In this document: positions 47,690-59,221 of the stretch, in pieces
Layout of the letters: the number at the start of each line of letters is the position of its first letter
Position numbering within the stretch: position 1 is the stretch's first letter
NCBI GenBank assembly: GCA_963772595.1
Contig: CAVYXZ010000010.1
Span: forward strand, 143,793-207,792
Source of the DNA: CAVYXZ01 sp963772595
GTDB lineage: Bacteria > Chloroflexota > Anaerolineae > Aggregatilineales > Phototrophicaceae
DNA: 64,000 bases
Direction of reading: 5' to 3'
The notes under the pieces: model-generated
The model's input: only the letters and a program-made list of their open reading frames with translations
What the model was told of the DNA's origin: nothing
Databases searched by the model: none
Made by a program: the position numbers and the translations under genes

Positions 47690-49117
47690 TGTACAGACGT
47701 TTTGTGCTTTTTTGCGTGATAGCGCTTTCGCTGCCCGGCGCACTCGTGAGTGCCGAATACCCACTGGAGTTTATGCCGGGGACTTGCCCGGTTCAATTTG
47801 CGGGTGGGGCCGAAGTCGAATGCGGTGTCGTGACCGTCCCTCAAGATCAACTCCATCCTGAACAACGCAGCCTCAGCCTTGCCGTTGCCGTCTTCAAAGC
47901 GCGCAGTGACAGCCCAGCGCCAGATCCGCTCATCTTTCTCGATGGCGGGCCAGGGTCCCGGACGCTGGATTCCCTTGCGGGTGGCCTGGGGCCGTTCCTG
48001 ATACACTTCAATGCACAGCGCGATGTGATTATATTCGATTATCGAGGTATGGGGCATTCTGACCCGGCGCTGACCTGCCCGGAATCGTTGGACGCGCTTG
48101 ATGATAGTTGGGTATCGCTGTGCAGGGCACGCTATGCGGAAAGGGGTGTGGATGTCACGTACTTCACGACCCGCGACAACGCCGCTGACGCCGCCGATAT
48201 CGTCCGCGCGCTGGGTTATGAAAGCTACAACGTCTGGGGCGGTTCCTATGGCTCATCGGTTGCACTGACGCTGCTGCGCGATCACCCGGAAAATATCCGC
48301 GCCGCGATTATCACCGCATTGCAAGCGCCGCAGGGTGATTTGCAGGCGGCTATTCCAGTCTACTTCCAGCGGACGCTGGATGCGATTTCGGCGCTGTGCC
48401 AGGCGGATACAACCTGTAAAGCGGCATTTCCTGGCGACCTCAGCGAGGAGGTGGCGGCTGTCGTCGAGCGCCTGAATGCTGAGCCGTTGAAAATAACCGT
48501 TCACGGGACAGAGGCGATCTTTAAGGGCAGCGATCTCATGATGGGTCTGGGGACCTTCCTCAAGGATGAGCAAAATATCCCCTTGCTGCCTGGTCTGCTG
48601 GCAGCGCTTGATGCCGGGCAGTACCAGGACATTGAAACCTATGCCAATGCCCTCAGCACGCCACCGGACCCGCTCAATCCTATTGGGGCCTGGCTGTCGA
48701 TGCGCTGTACCGACAGCATTCTGGCGACGACACCAGATGCGATCTCTGCAGAGTCTGGACAGCATCCAACCTGCTTTCCGTCCAACTTACCAGGAGATCA
48801 ACGAGGGGCAGGTTGCCCAATGTCGGGCCTGGGGCGCGCGCGTACCAGATGAGTTGGATCGGCTGCCCGCCAACGCCGAGACTCCGGTGTTGATTATCAG
48901 CGGTGACCTGGACCCCTATAGTTCCCAGGAATGGCTGGAGTCAACGCTGGCGCATCTACCCAAAGGCCAGGGTTTCATGCTGCCCTACCATCTGCATTAT
49001 GTCATCCAGCATCCCTGCGCAGCCCGATTGTTGACAGGCTTTATTGACGACCCGACCGCCGCCCTGGATTCAAGCTGTATGGCCGAAGTTTCTCCGCCTG
49101 TGTTCAAGGTGCAGTGA
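47686..49117 (+). CDS. Secreted alpha/beta hydrolase, TAP-like family (one frameshift)
   Basis: A signal peptide (RRFVLFCVIALSLPGALVSA) leads to the TAP/tripeptidyl-aminopeptidase-like fold. The oxyanion motif is IFLDGGPGSRTLDSL, the nucleophile Ser is in WGGSYGSSVAL, the acid in LIISGDLDPYSS and the His in HLHYVIQHPCA, with a paired C-terminal Cys typical of the family. A frame change near 48775 joins the two parts. Family members cleave short peptides or esters outside the cytoplasm. It follows the small membrane proteins with overlapping ATG/TGA. Confidence 0.88.
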
Positions 49118-49160
49118 AGATGTTCAAGCCGGCGCATGGTTCGCCAGCAGGAGAGAGGAC

Positions 49161-50418
49161 ATGCTGAAGCGAATTGGTCTACTGCTAATGTTCTGCCTGG
49201 TTTTGCTTCCCGTGATTCCGGTCAAGGCCCAGGCAGTTTTTGACGTTGCCGCTGTCATCGGTGCAGGAGTTTCAGATGGCGACCTGTATGTCTACACGCC
49301 CGACGAATCGATCAAGCTGACCGAGGACGGCCTGGGCGGTTTCCGGCAGATTGAGTGGCAGGGCGATGTCCTGGCTTACAGCCGTAGCGATGCCGATGGC
49401 GTACTCAATCTCTGGCTGAGCATTGACGGCGAAGCGCCGTTTGTGCTGCTGAACGGCATCGATTCTTCTGTACCCCTTCAGTTTTACCGCCGACGGACAG
49501 ATTCTCTTCGCGCAAGACTCCCAGCTCGAAACGGAGGCCTCCTTCCTGACCAGTGTCTGGACCCTTGCGCTGGAAGCGGGCGCGCAGCCGCAAGCCCTGG
49601 CGCAGATCGACACGACCATCGCCGTGTCGCCAGGCTGCGGTGGAGGCTCGCCTATCCCGACCGACTGGCAGTATTGGGCCGAAGCCGGTTTCGCGGGCAA
49701 ACATCGTATCCTGGCGCTGACGCCTTACGGTCTGGTTTATACGCTCGATTGTGTGGGCGAACGCACTGCGCTGCTGAACCCGGACACGCAGGAAACAATT
49801 GAACTGGGCGATCATTTTGGCAGCGTACGCCTGTCGCCGGACCGCAGCCGTCTGGTGGGTCTGCTTTATGGTGATAACCCCACCCTGGGGACGCTAGACC
49901 TTTCCACACAGGCCGTGCAAACCTATGACACCGCCATGACGCCTGATCAGGTCGCATGGTCCAGCACCAGCGCGGAGGTCTTCTACACCGTGCGCGAGGC
50001 CCGTGACGAAGCGCTGCCGATGACGCCTGAGGAACAGGAAGTCGTCAACCGGTCTTTCGGGGTGCCCGGCGAGGTCTTTGCTTTCCCTGAGTATACGGTT
50101 CAGATTCACCAGTTGACTTTGATGACCGGAGCGGATACCACGCTTTACAGCGCGCCAGTAAACACAGCCAGCATTGGTCGGCTCTTTATCAATCGTCAGC
50201 ACACACTGATCTTCAGCCAGATTCCAAATCTTCAGGACTGGATTGCCGCCATGGCTGCCGGTCGCTTCGATCCTTCGTCTCCTGCGGACAGTACGGCGCT
50301 TCAACTGGCCACGGTGCCGGTCACGGTCCTGAACCTTAACCTGGGGACTGCCGATCTGCTGACCATTGGCTCCAATGTCAATCTGTTTGCCCCTAAAGAA
50401 ATGAGTTCACAGGGATGA
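49161..50418 (+). CDS. Secreted beta-propeller-like (TolB/WD-type) protein (one frameshift)
   Basis: The signal peptide LKRIGLLLMFCLVLLPVIPV precedes about 395 residues of repeated beta strands with propeller-like blades (DGDLYVYTPDESIKLTEDGL, FSFTADGQILFAQDSQ, SVRLSPDRSRLVGLLYGD). A frame change near 49470 joins frame 3 to frame 1. AGGAGA precedes the start. No catalytic motif is visible, so a binding or scaffolding role outside the cytoplasm is likely. The stop overlaps the start of the double-GNAT pseudogene. Confidence 0.75.
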
Positions 50419-51290
50419 AGCTTATTCAACGGATGTATGCGCAAGAAGACGACTACTGGCGGATGCGTGCCTTTCTACGCGAGGTGTTCTTGCTCAACAA
50501 CTGCCAGGAACTGAGCTGGCAGGTCGCGCGTCTGGATTAGTGGCGCTATTTTGGCAATGAACACTTCGAACACTATCGTCTGAGTGATACGATCTGACTG
50601 TGGGAGACGGACGATGGTCGCATCGCCGTTTTCATCACGCCGGAGAGCCGGGGCAATGTCTATCTGCAAGTGCATCCGGCATGGCGCACGCCTGAATTGG
50701 AAAACGATTTGCTGGCTGTGGCTGAACGCTGTCTGGCTGAAGTGGACGGCAGCGGCCAGCGTCACCTGACTGCCTGGGCACATCAGACGGATGCGCTTCG
50801 AATTGGTTTGCTGCAAGCTCGGGGCTACACACGGGGTGATTGGCCGGAGCACCAGTTTCGTCGCCGTCTTGCAGACAGCATACCGGATACACAGGCAACT
50901 CCTTGCTATATCATGCGGTCGCTGGGTGATGAGTTCGAACTCCCTGCGCGCGCCTGGGTCTCTTGGCGTGCTTTTCATCCCGACGAGCCGGACGAGCGCT
51001 ACAGTGGCTGGGACTGGTATCCAGACATTCAACGCTGCCCGCCGTACCGCCGCGATCTCGATCTCGTAGCTGTTGCAGCGGACGGTGAACTGGTTGCCTT
51101 CTGCACCGTCTGGTATGACGACGTGACACGGACTGGCTACTTCGAGCCGGTGGGCACGTCACCGCTGCACCAGCGCAAAGGCTTGGGCAAGGCCATCATG
51201 ACCGAAGGGCTGCGCCGCCTGAAGCAACTGGGGGCACTTAATGCAACGGTAGCTGGCTTTTCTGAGGCTGGTCTAGCCCCAGTTTTTTAG
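50415..51290 (+). pseudogene. Double-GNAT acetyltransferase with two in-frame stop codons
   Basis: One frame encodes two GNAT-like halves. The first (MKLIQRMYAQEDDYWRMRAF...VYLQVHPAWRTPELENDLLA) is interrupted by TAG at 50538-50540 (codon 42) and TGA at 50595-50597 (codon 61). The latter falls where Trp (TGG) fits the text DTI-LWETDDG. The second half ends VGTSPLHQRKGLGKAIMTEG, the acetyl-CoA motif, then loses its normal C-terminus at 51290. The frame is otherwise intact. The stops may be real decay or base-call errors; the clipped end favours decay. Confidence 0.7.
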
Positions 51291-51302
51291 AGTAACAATC
51301 AC

Positions 51303-52908
51303 TCATGCGGCACGGCTGATCGGGCGGGCATAGTCGATACCCGAATATAGGCGCTGCCGCCAGAAGAAAAACATGCTTAGCAAGCCTAGCACAGCCACGC
51401 TGGAGATCGCCAGCTCGCCAACCGGGGCTGTCTCGCCTTCGATCATGGTCGGCGGTGCACCTCGCCGGCAGCACCTGGAGCGAGTACAGGAAGCTCACCA
51501 GCGCCTGCTGATCTTCAAAGGACAGTTCGGTGAACGCATCACGAATAGGACGGGCTTCGCCACCGTGCATCAGAATGGCTTCAGTGATGGTGGTTAGATC
51601 GCCCAGATGACCATAAGGCGCTGAATTGCCGACATCCCACAGCTTGCGGGTCAGGAAAAACTCCGTTCCCGGCTTGCCATCCTGGTCAGGTCGATTTTGC
51701 GCCAGTTGTTCGTTGCAGTAGTAGCGGATGGCGTCTTCCCGGTCTTCCGCATCACAAAGATCATGCCGTTTGAGATCGGTGTAGGCATGGATCATCGCGC
51801 CGTCGCCGTCGCGTTCCAGGTAAGGTCCCTGGCCTTCGCTGGTCATGTCGTAGCGGAAGGATTGCTCGCTATCGGCCCAGGTGCCGGGCGGGTTAAAGGG
51901 ATTTGGCTCGACAAAGTAGCGCGAGTCAAGCCGCATTTCCGGCACATGACAGGCGGAGCAACCGACCGCGTCAAATACGCTTTCGCCATGCTCAACCGCC
52001 GCCCGTTCCACCGGGTCCTCCGGCAGCAGTTGACCCGGCACGCCCAGCGCTGCCTGGTAAATCGTCACCGCCGTAATATCGCCAATCGTCAACTCGCGTT
52101 CCACGCCATCCTGGTCAAAATCAGGTGATCGATCGCCGGGTTCAGGTCAAAGCGCTCCTCCGCTTGCATCCCGTGATGCTGGTTCATGGCATTGACCGAA
52201 AACTCGCGCAGGGAGACCACGACCCCGGCCTGATGGAATGGCTTCACAATCAGATCCGTGTCGACGCCTTCACATTGGCTGGTATCCAAGGTGCCATCGG
52301 GGAAGGCCGTCAGCGAACCAAAGTTGACGCCTTTGGTATCCAGCGATACGGTCACGGCTTCGCCGGTTTCCGCCGCCTGCGCGAGCGCTTCATCGCGCAA
52401 GTCCTGGAGCTCGAAGCTCATTTCGCGAGCCAGCATCTCGATCGGTCCTGAGCCGAACATGCCTAGGGTGTTGCGGTTATTACTGAATTCTGGCGCGGTC
52501 GTATCCAGGACTGGGTCTAGCCGTCTGGGCCAGCACAAAGACATTGGCGACGAAGTCGCCCGCGCCACCGGATCGAGGCTGATTATGGCAGCCCGAACAG
52601 GAATTGGAGTCAGGTGCAGAAACGCGGCTGAAGGCCGGTTGCACCGGTTCACGATGAACGGTAGCCCCGGTCGTGGCCGGACGGCCCTGGCCGTCGCAGA
52701 GGTTGAAACGCGCATCGAACAAGGCTTCGCCTTGCGCAAACACCTCGTCAAAACTCAGTGAGCCATCGACAATATTGGCTTGTTCGATATGCTGTGACAG
52801 TGCTGGTCGATCCGGGAATCCTTCAGGACAGCTATTGGACTGGCCGTGAACACTGACAAACGGTACTGTCAGGATCACCGTAATCAATGCTGTGCGTAAG
52901 ATTCGCAT
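51303..52908 (-). CDS. Di-heme cytochrome of the DUF1111 / di-heme oxidoreductase family with C-terminal membrane anchor (three frameshifts)
   Basis: The signal peptide ends near VSVHGQ. The first heme motif is CSGCHNQPRSGG and the second CSACHVPEMRLDS; the text FMLTRKLW-like FFLTRKLWDVGNSAPYGHLG and ITEAILMHGGEA match the DUF1111 cytochrome c peroxidase-like (thiol-oxidoreductase-named) family. Frames change near 52510, 52105 and 51455. After the last change a C-terminal helix appears (ELAISSVAVLGLLSMFFFWR) and the stop is at 51303-51305, so the protein is held at the membrane. It converges on the GNAT pseudogene. The electron partner is unknown. Confidence 0.85.
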
Positions 52909-53268
52909 GATTCTTACCTTTCACTTCTCCTTGGTCATCGCCTGGTGGGCTGCCAGGCTAGACGACAAAATGATCAAGTTGTTTGAAATATCTTCCCCAT
53001 TGCAGCGATTTGTTGGCCGGTAGGGCAAAACCTGGCCTTTTCCCTAAGCCCTCGAGAGCTTCTTGATTACGGTGATGCCGTCAAATGCTGAACCCTGAGC
53101 GCGAGCGGCTTTACTGGGAAGCCTGCTTGCTCAGCTCGTCTCAGGTAGTTCCTTTCGTCATGGCGTAAGAACGGAGGCAACTGTGTTGCTAAGACTTCTA
53201 TGGTCTCTGAACACAAGCTGTCTCCGTACTGTCAAATTTCTTATTCTGAATTCCCCTACCGGTAAACT
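52909..53268. other. Intergenic stretch without a supportable gene
   Basis: About 360 bases between two minus-strand secreted-protein genes. It should contain the promoter of the di-heme cytochrome gene, but no clear box or coding similarity was found. Confidence 0.4.
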
Positions 53269-53907
53269 CTACGCGTGAAAGATCGCAGCCTGGATCAAGC
53301 GACAGGTATTGGGACCCGGTTCACCATCTGCCTTCGCGGTGTCCGGAAATGGCGGCGGCAGACTTTCATCCGTACAACCGCCTCGATAAGAATTAAGCAT
53401 GTTTGCTGCCATCTCAGGGATTAGTTCACCATGATCGTTGATAATGAAGTGAACTTCAGCACCTGTCGGATTGGTCAGACCATTTCCCATCCAGGGTTCT
53501 TGTACTTCGCCAGCCGGTACATAGGCCGTGAATTCTGCGCGACCGCCATCACCGACAATGATGCCATCGCCCCACGTGATCTCGGATTGCAGCTCATCAG
53601 ACTGACCAAGAATCTCTGGCGCAGTACAAGGCACTGCTGCGCAAGCATCAGGGTTGTTAACCATGACGACCCACAGCGTATACACATGACCATCTTCCAA
53701 ATCACTTGTTACCAGATGCCCGAGAATGCCGCCCTCGTTCCTGGCTAACATGGCGCTGCTGCCCTCAATGGTCACGATCTCGCCTTGCGAAGGATGGGTT
53801 TCTACTTCGGTTGAAGTAACGATCATTTCAGAAGTTGCATTTTGTGCTTGCACACTGACCACTAGTGCAGCAAGCACTGCGATTAAAATCACTAAACGTA
53901 GTTTCAT
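53269..53907 (-). CDS. Secreted protein of unknown function, 212 residues
   Basis: The signal peptide LVILIAVLAALVVSVQAQ is followed by a beta-rich domain. Segments HLVTSDLEDGHVYTLWVVMV, GDGGRAEFTAYVPAGEV and NPTGAEVHFIINDHGEL resemble secreted CHRD- or cupredoxin-like sandwich proteins, but I cannot assign a family. Paired Cys residues occur in DACAAVPC and the C-terminal GGCTDES...NTCRL. GAGGGAAATGGC precedes the ATG. The frame is intact. Confidence 0.72.
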   Translation of the reverse strand: MKLRLVILIAVLAALVVSVQAQNATSEMIVTSTEVETHPSQGEIVTIEGSSAMLARNEGGILGHLVTSDLEDGHVYTLWVVMVNNPDACAAVPCTAPEILGQSDELQSEITWGDGIIVGDGGRAEFTAYVPAGEVQEPWMGNGLTNPTGAEVHFIINDHGELIPEMAANMLNSYRGGCTDESLPPPFPDTAKADGEPGPNTCRLIQAAIFHA

Positions 53908-54223
53908 GCCATTTCCCTCTTTCTATATTTGGGCAAATATGTATGCGCCATGAAATTCCGAAGGACCCCAGTAAGCAGAATTTGTGGGTGGTAAACAGAT
54001 TTCAGATGACTCGGGTAATGGGTCTTTCATGATGCCTACTTACCCTAACAATCGATGGGTATGGTGTCATCAAACTTTGGTTCATTTCGGGGTGTTGCGG
54101 GGTTTAATTGTCGTTGTGCCAGAAGGCTCAAATATCGCGCCGACACAATATTTGATCAAGTTCATGATTGACCTTATGTCGTTCCTGGCGCAAGCTTCTT
54201 ACTTTGGTTGATCTTCCGAAGCG
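53908..54223. other. Intergenic stretch without a supportable gene
   Basis: About 315 bases. A start-to-stop frame at 53984-54211 on the + strand has no ribosome site or family features. Nothing else stands out. Confidence 0.4.
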
Positions 54224-56868
54224 TTAAATCAGATTGAGTTCATCTGCACGAATCAGTGCCTGAGTACGGCTCTTGACATCGAGTTTCTGATAGATGTTGT
54301 ACATATGGGATTTCACTGTACCTATTGCAACGATCAGCTCGTCAGCAATTTGTCCGTTGGTATAGCCAGCGCTCAACAGTTGAAGAATTTCCATCTCGCG
54401 AGGAGTGAGCGGTTCAATTAGTGGTTGAGATTCATCATAGTCTGGGTAAGGATTCCCAGTTGCTGGCGAATGTCATTCAAAACGTTCTCAACATCAAGTT
54501 GAGTTCCGTGTTCCCAAGCAGATTGGAAGGCTGCCGAGTCCAACACATTTTGAAGTTCTTCACGTAGATGGCGCAATAGGTCCCATTTATCCATCCATTC
54601 TATTGTGGACAGAGGATGTGTAAAGGTCAAGCTCATTAGTTGAACGGCATCTGTGAATTGATGCTCGTGGCGATAATAAAAGGCAACCAATGGCAAGAAA
54701 TCGAGTTTTAAGCGAACTGCAATCACCGAGGACTCTATCTCTAAGGCTTGTCCCAAGTATTGGCGTACCAATTCATAGTCATTGATTGTGATTCCATACA
54801 TGATATGTAGTTCATGCAAATGAAACACAGTACGCGGGCGAACATCGGTTGGAAACGTCGCTATTTGTTTGATTAGTTCGTGTGTCCGTCTATGGTTACC
54901 TTGAAGCACTTCTGCCTTTGCTACGACCATAGTCATGTAACGATGATTGGCGAACCAGCCGAACCTATTTAATTGTTCAAACTGATATGGCATCAGGCTG
55001 ATAACATTTTGAAACTGTCCTTTTTTGAGCTGCATAAGAATCGAAAGGCTACTATAGGTAGCTATTGCCTGTACATTTCTAGTTTTACTAAAACCATCGA
55101 TGGCTAGTTGATAGTAGCGCAAGGCATCGTCAATATTTCCCCAGAAACGTGTATGTTGTGCGAGGTGACTGTATGCAGTGGCAATTCCGTTTGTGTCATC
55201 GAGAGATTTTGCGACTTCAAGATATTCATTTAGAATGGTTTCAGTTGTCTTACTGTTATCATTTAGTCCAATAGTAAGATAATAGCAAATTTGATCCAGT
55301 GCCCAACTATAATAGTATGTGCCGAGAGACTTCCCTTTGTTTAGCAAATCGCCGATAGCTGGGTTGTATGGGTGTTTTTTGGGGGTGAGGTTCATCATGA
55401 TGAGGCACAAAAATGCGATTAACCTATCCTCATGTTCTTCGGCAATCCGCATACTTTCGTGTATTTCGTCGGATAGCTGTTGGCCTGTATACAGTAACTT
55501 GCGCTGTCTAAACTGGACATACCAGAAAAAGACCTTTACACGATGAAGCAAGCGATGGGCCTCGGTATCATCAAGTGGCTCTAGACGATCCAACAAGGAC
55601 CGGTACATCTCATTACTGATAGGTGGATAGCGAATGATTTCGAAATAGACCTGTAGGCCTTCTAGCATAAGATTTAATGGCCCAAACAGGTTATGCTGTC
55701 CGCCATATTGCCATGCAGTCAGGATGTTCTCAAAATCAGCACGGATTTCGTCCAAAGCCCCAATCTGATCTCGCCCTTGTAGCTCTGGGACACAATCGGC
55801 GACAAACCGCGAAAAATACTCTAAATGGGCTTCGCAATGACTTTGGTATTCATTGGTTCGCTTTAGTTGATCCTCGCCATATTGCCTCAACAACTCGTGA
55901 ATATCGTATCGTCCGGCGGCATCGCGCCAGATCATTGACTTTTCAATGAGGCCAGCCAATACTATTAGGTCAGCAGCGGCAACCTCTTTTGCAGCTTCCA
56001 GCGTGAAACCACCCCGAAACACTGACAAACGTCGGAATACTGCTTGCTCATCCGATGAGAGTAACTGCCACGAGTGGTCGAATACAGCACGGATACTGCG
56101 GTGACGATCGGGAACATTACGTGCGCGGGTGGCAAGAATATCGATCCCACGCTCGATGTGTTGGATAATATGTGCTGGTGACAGCGTTTTTAGCCAACCC
56201 GCAGCCAGTTCAATCCCCAGTGGCAAACCAGCAACCAACTGGCAGATGCGAATAATATTCGCCTGTTCATCACCGGGAGCAAAATCGGGGCGTACTTGCA
56301 TAGCGCGTTCGATGAATAAATTCAGCGCATCATATTGGTTGATGTCTGCTGGGTCATCGACCTGCGGATACCCCATACCTTGAACATGCCAGATATGTTC
56401 CATAGTCAGGTTGAGAACTTCACGTGAGGTTGCCAGAACTGTCACATCATGCGCGGAACTCAATATATCCGCAACGATGTCCACACCATCTAGCACATGC
56501 TCAAAGTTGTCCATAACCAGCAGTAATTGGCGCTGTTGCAAAAAGGTGATGAGTTCATCTGTGGGGGAGCCATCGTTGCCAACTACAATTCCTAATACGT
56601 TGATGATGGTTGGCACGATATTGTCTGGAGAAGTCAAGGGCGCAAGTGGGACGTAGAATGCTCCATGCCTAAATTTATATGCGTCCAGATGTTGGAGCGT
56701 CTCGATTGCCAATCTTGTCTTCCCAGTCCCCCCTGCACCCACCAGCGTGAGTAGCCGACAGCCAGGGTCTACTAAGCGGGCAAGAATATCGGCAATGTCC
56801 GTTTTGCGACCGACAAATGGGGTCGTTAGGGGTGGAAGGTTATGTAAGGTGATAACCTCCGATGGCAT
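54224..56868 (-). CDS. NB-ARC-type ATPase LuxR regulator (one frameshift near the end)
   Basis: About 880 residues from ATG 56868 (GGAG eight bases upstream; 56958 would add an unrelated leader). NLPPLTTPFVGRKTDIADIL opens a STAND ATPase with Walker A VGAGGTGKTRLA, Walker B LLLVMDNFEHVL and the downstream GLPLGIELAAGWLKTLS typical of NB-ARC/AfsR-like regulators. A long TPR-like middle follows. The apparent stop at 54418 is a frameshift near 54440. Past it the frame gives PLTPREMEILQLLSAGYTNG and TVKSHMYNIYQKLDVKSRTQ, a complete LuxR helix-turn-helix ending at 54224. Targets are unknown; flanking genes are a secreted protein and a mobile-element helicase. Confidence 0.9.
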
Positions 56869-57021
56869 AAGAGCTGCTCCGTGCTGGGCGTAAATCGTGA
56901 AATTAGCCGGATACTTGGAAAAATGGTGGAAACTTGGTTCTATTTTTACCCTGAACAATATGACGTGTGCAAGTAGACGTGAACTGACCCTGGCTTAATG
57001 GACAGTCAATTTGTCACCAGA

Positions 57022-57038
57022 GTCACCGCTGTCTCCGC
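57022..57038 (+). repeat. 17-bp direct repeat, copy 1
   Basis: GTCACCGCTGTCTCCGC, identical to 57175-57191. Between them lies a partial inverted copy (GACGGTGACAGCGGAG, about 57124-57139). The three copies cluster in the roughly 350-base gene-free gap after the helicase-like gene. Confidence 0.65.
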
Positions 57039-57174
57039 AAAGCAAACGCAGCTTCAGTTTAGTGAACTGAGATGCCAGTATTGCTATGTTCGCTGTCGGA
57101 TTTGGGCTAGATCGACCGGCGCCGACGGTGACAGCGGAGCCAGTCCTACTGCGAATGTAAATTAAGTCACCGTC

Positions 57175-57191
57175 GTCACCGCTGTCTCCGC
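57175..57191 (+). repeat. 17-bp direct repeat, copy 2
   Basis: GTCACCGCTGTCTCCGC, identical to 57022-57038, 30 bases beyond the stop of the minus-strand helicase-like gene. A nearby GTCACCGTC extends the pattern. Confidence 0.65.
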
Positions 57192-57220
57192 TAAAGATCG
57201 CGAAGCTTGCACGTCTATGT

Positions 57221-59220
57221 TCATGCGTTGGCGGCCAGATTGCTGTCGTCAGCACTGCCACTAAACAGATCAGCCTTCAAACGCCAGACACGCACCCGAA
57301 GCTGCACGGTCAGGTGGCTTTCGCTGCTGCCGGGCACAAGCCAACCTTCTTCCTTGAGTTGGCTGCCAATCGCAGCGGCGGAGAATTTTAGTGGGCGGAT
57401 CCGCATCGTTTCCCGATAGGCAATCTCAGGCAGCAGATAGATGTATGTGCCTTCCTCGTGGCCCACAACAGTTACCCCGGGACGGGCTTCTTCCGGCAAT
57501 TTAGCCTGGGTGAGCACTGCCTCACCGCTGGCAAGCAGTTCATTAAGCGCCTGGACAAAGCCATCACTGGCGCGTTCTTGTTGGACACGCTGTATGGTCT
57601 CGAAGAGGGTATCCTGCCAGGGCTTGAGCGGTTCCTCGACCTCCATCTCGTCCCAGAAGCGCGACAGCATCTGGTAGACCGTCACCAGCACTGCCCAGTT
57701 GCCGATCATGCGCCCGCTGTTGGCCTGCCGACCGAGTTTGGCCGCCAGCTTCTTGCGATAACCCTTGGAGTTCTGCTCGAAATCGCCGAGCCAGTTCATC
57801 CGACAACATGCCCTCGCTAGATTGCTGCGCAAGCCATTGGATCAAACAGGCGGTAAAGGCAGGCAGTTGCGCGCGCAGTGCCTCAGCAGCGATCAGGGCT
57901 TCGCCCGCCGGATCGCGCTGCTCCCAGGGCGGAATCTCCAGCACCAGCATCCGCGACAACACCAAGGCTTCACCTTCAACGGTCGTTTCGCCGGTGGAGA
58001 GCAGCAGGCCGCGACAGGGACGCTCCTGTCGCAATTTGGCCTCGCGAGTCAGCCTTCCGCGGCCCATACCACGGGAATAACTCTGCAAGAAACGGGTAAA
58101 GCTGCGCTCGTCGGCATAACACTGCTTGTAATCGTCGACCCAGAACAGCGCGTCGGCCAGCGAGAAGCCCAGGACCTCGACGGTATTCACGGTGTCGCCC
58201 CACTGTCCTGACGGGGTGTCGCGGGTGAACTGGCCATAGAAACTGGTCATCAAAGAGGCGATCTCCGATTTACCACTGTCGATCGTGCCAGACAGATGCA
58301 GTGCAGGCTTGGGCGCAGCAGGCGGAAAGAAGCGCAGGAAGAGCGTCAGCAGGGCGAAGCTGACCGACACAGCGGCGAACTCCGGCGGGAAGACCTCCGT
58401 AGTGGCTTGGAACGCCGCCAGCCCCTCCTGCCAGTCGGGTGCTGCCAGACGATAATCGCGCAGCCGCAATTCGAGTTCAACCTCCGGTAGCTCAGTGAGC
58501 TGTCCGTCTGCTCCAACACTCATCGCAGGCGAGACGTAGACCCAGCGTCCATCAATCTGTGTCCAACCGATGAAGCCGTAGGTCTGACGCTGACGTGGAT
58601 CGTCAGACAATTTCAGGATGGCGCTGACCAGATGCTTGTGCATGCCGGCTCGCACTGCATAGATACCCCCGGCCTTCTGAGCGATGAAGCGCTGCAAGGC
58701 ATTGGCGTCGCCGAATAACTCGCTAGGGACATCTAGAGTCGTCAACCTGCCCCCACTGTCGAGCTGGAGGCTGCATGACATGCTCGGTCTGGTTGTCGTC
58801 GCTGCTGCGCGTGATCCATTCCAGGACACGACCGGTCCAGTCGGCGACGATCTGGCGCTTGCTGCCACGCGCCGTCTGCCGTTCATAGACCATGCAGCCG
58901 TCCAGTTCGAGACAGTGCTCGGTGTCGGGCGGTACAGCCGCTTTGGCCGCTCGTTCCAGTTCGCGCCGGGCCTCGCGGTACAGGCGATCCAAATCGGCCA
59001 GACGGAGGTCTTCAGCACAAATGGCTTTCAGGCGCTTGCGCTCGGCAGCCCACTGCACCGGATCAAGTTGGGCACAGGCGCGGACGGCATCGGCGATTTG
59101 CTCAGCAGAGGGCCGCTCCAGGTCGATGTCTTCACGCTGGTAGCGGTGAACCAGTGCATCGACCTGCTGCCTGGGAGATTGGGCAATCGGCTCGCGCGCT
59201 GGATGGCTGTAGACGCTGGA
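57221..59220 (-). CDS. DUF927-like / helicase-type NTPase of a mobile element, 5' truncated (frameshifts)
   Basis: About 660 codons in three joined frames (changes near 58770 and 57815). The NTPase core has Walker A ALHLSGTIDSGKSEIASLM and a Walker B-like ALFWVDDYKQCY. Then come RFLQSYSRGMGRGRLTREAK and RGLLLSTGETTVEGEALVLS, as in DUF927 or primase-associated helicase proteins of plasmids and integrated elements. The C-terminus is ...LKADLFSGSADDSNLAANA. The 5' end runs back to about 59220, where no start is found and a recombinase fragment begins on the other strand, so the gene has probably lost its N-terminus. It would have served replication of the element. Confidence 0.7.
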
Positions 59221-59221
59221 G

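Noticed and set aside
50538..50597. Stop-codon readthrough or selenocysteine in the double-GNAT gene
   Set aside because: Two different stops (TAG, TGA), no hairpin of the SECIS type noticed, and the C-terminus is also lost.
53984..54211. 75-codon + strand frame
   Set aside because: No ribosome site, no signal or domain pattern; lies in a gap between two minus-strand genes.
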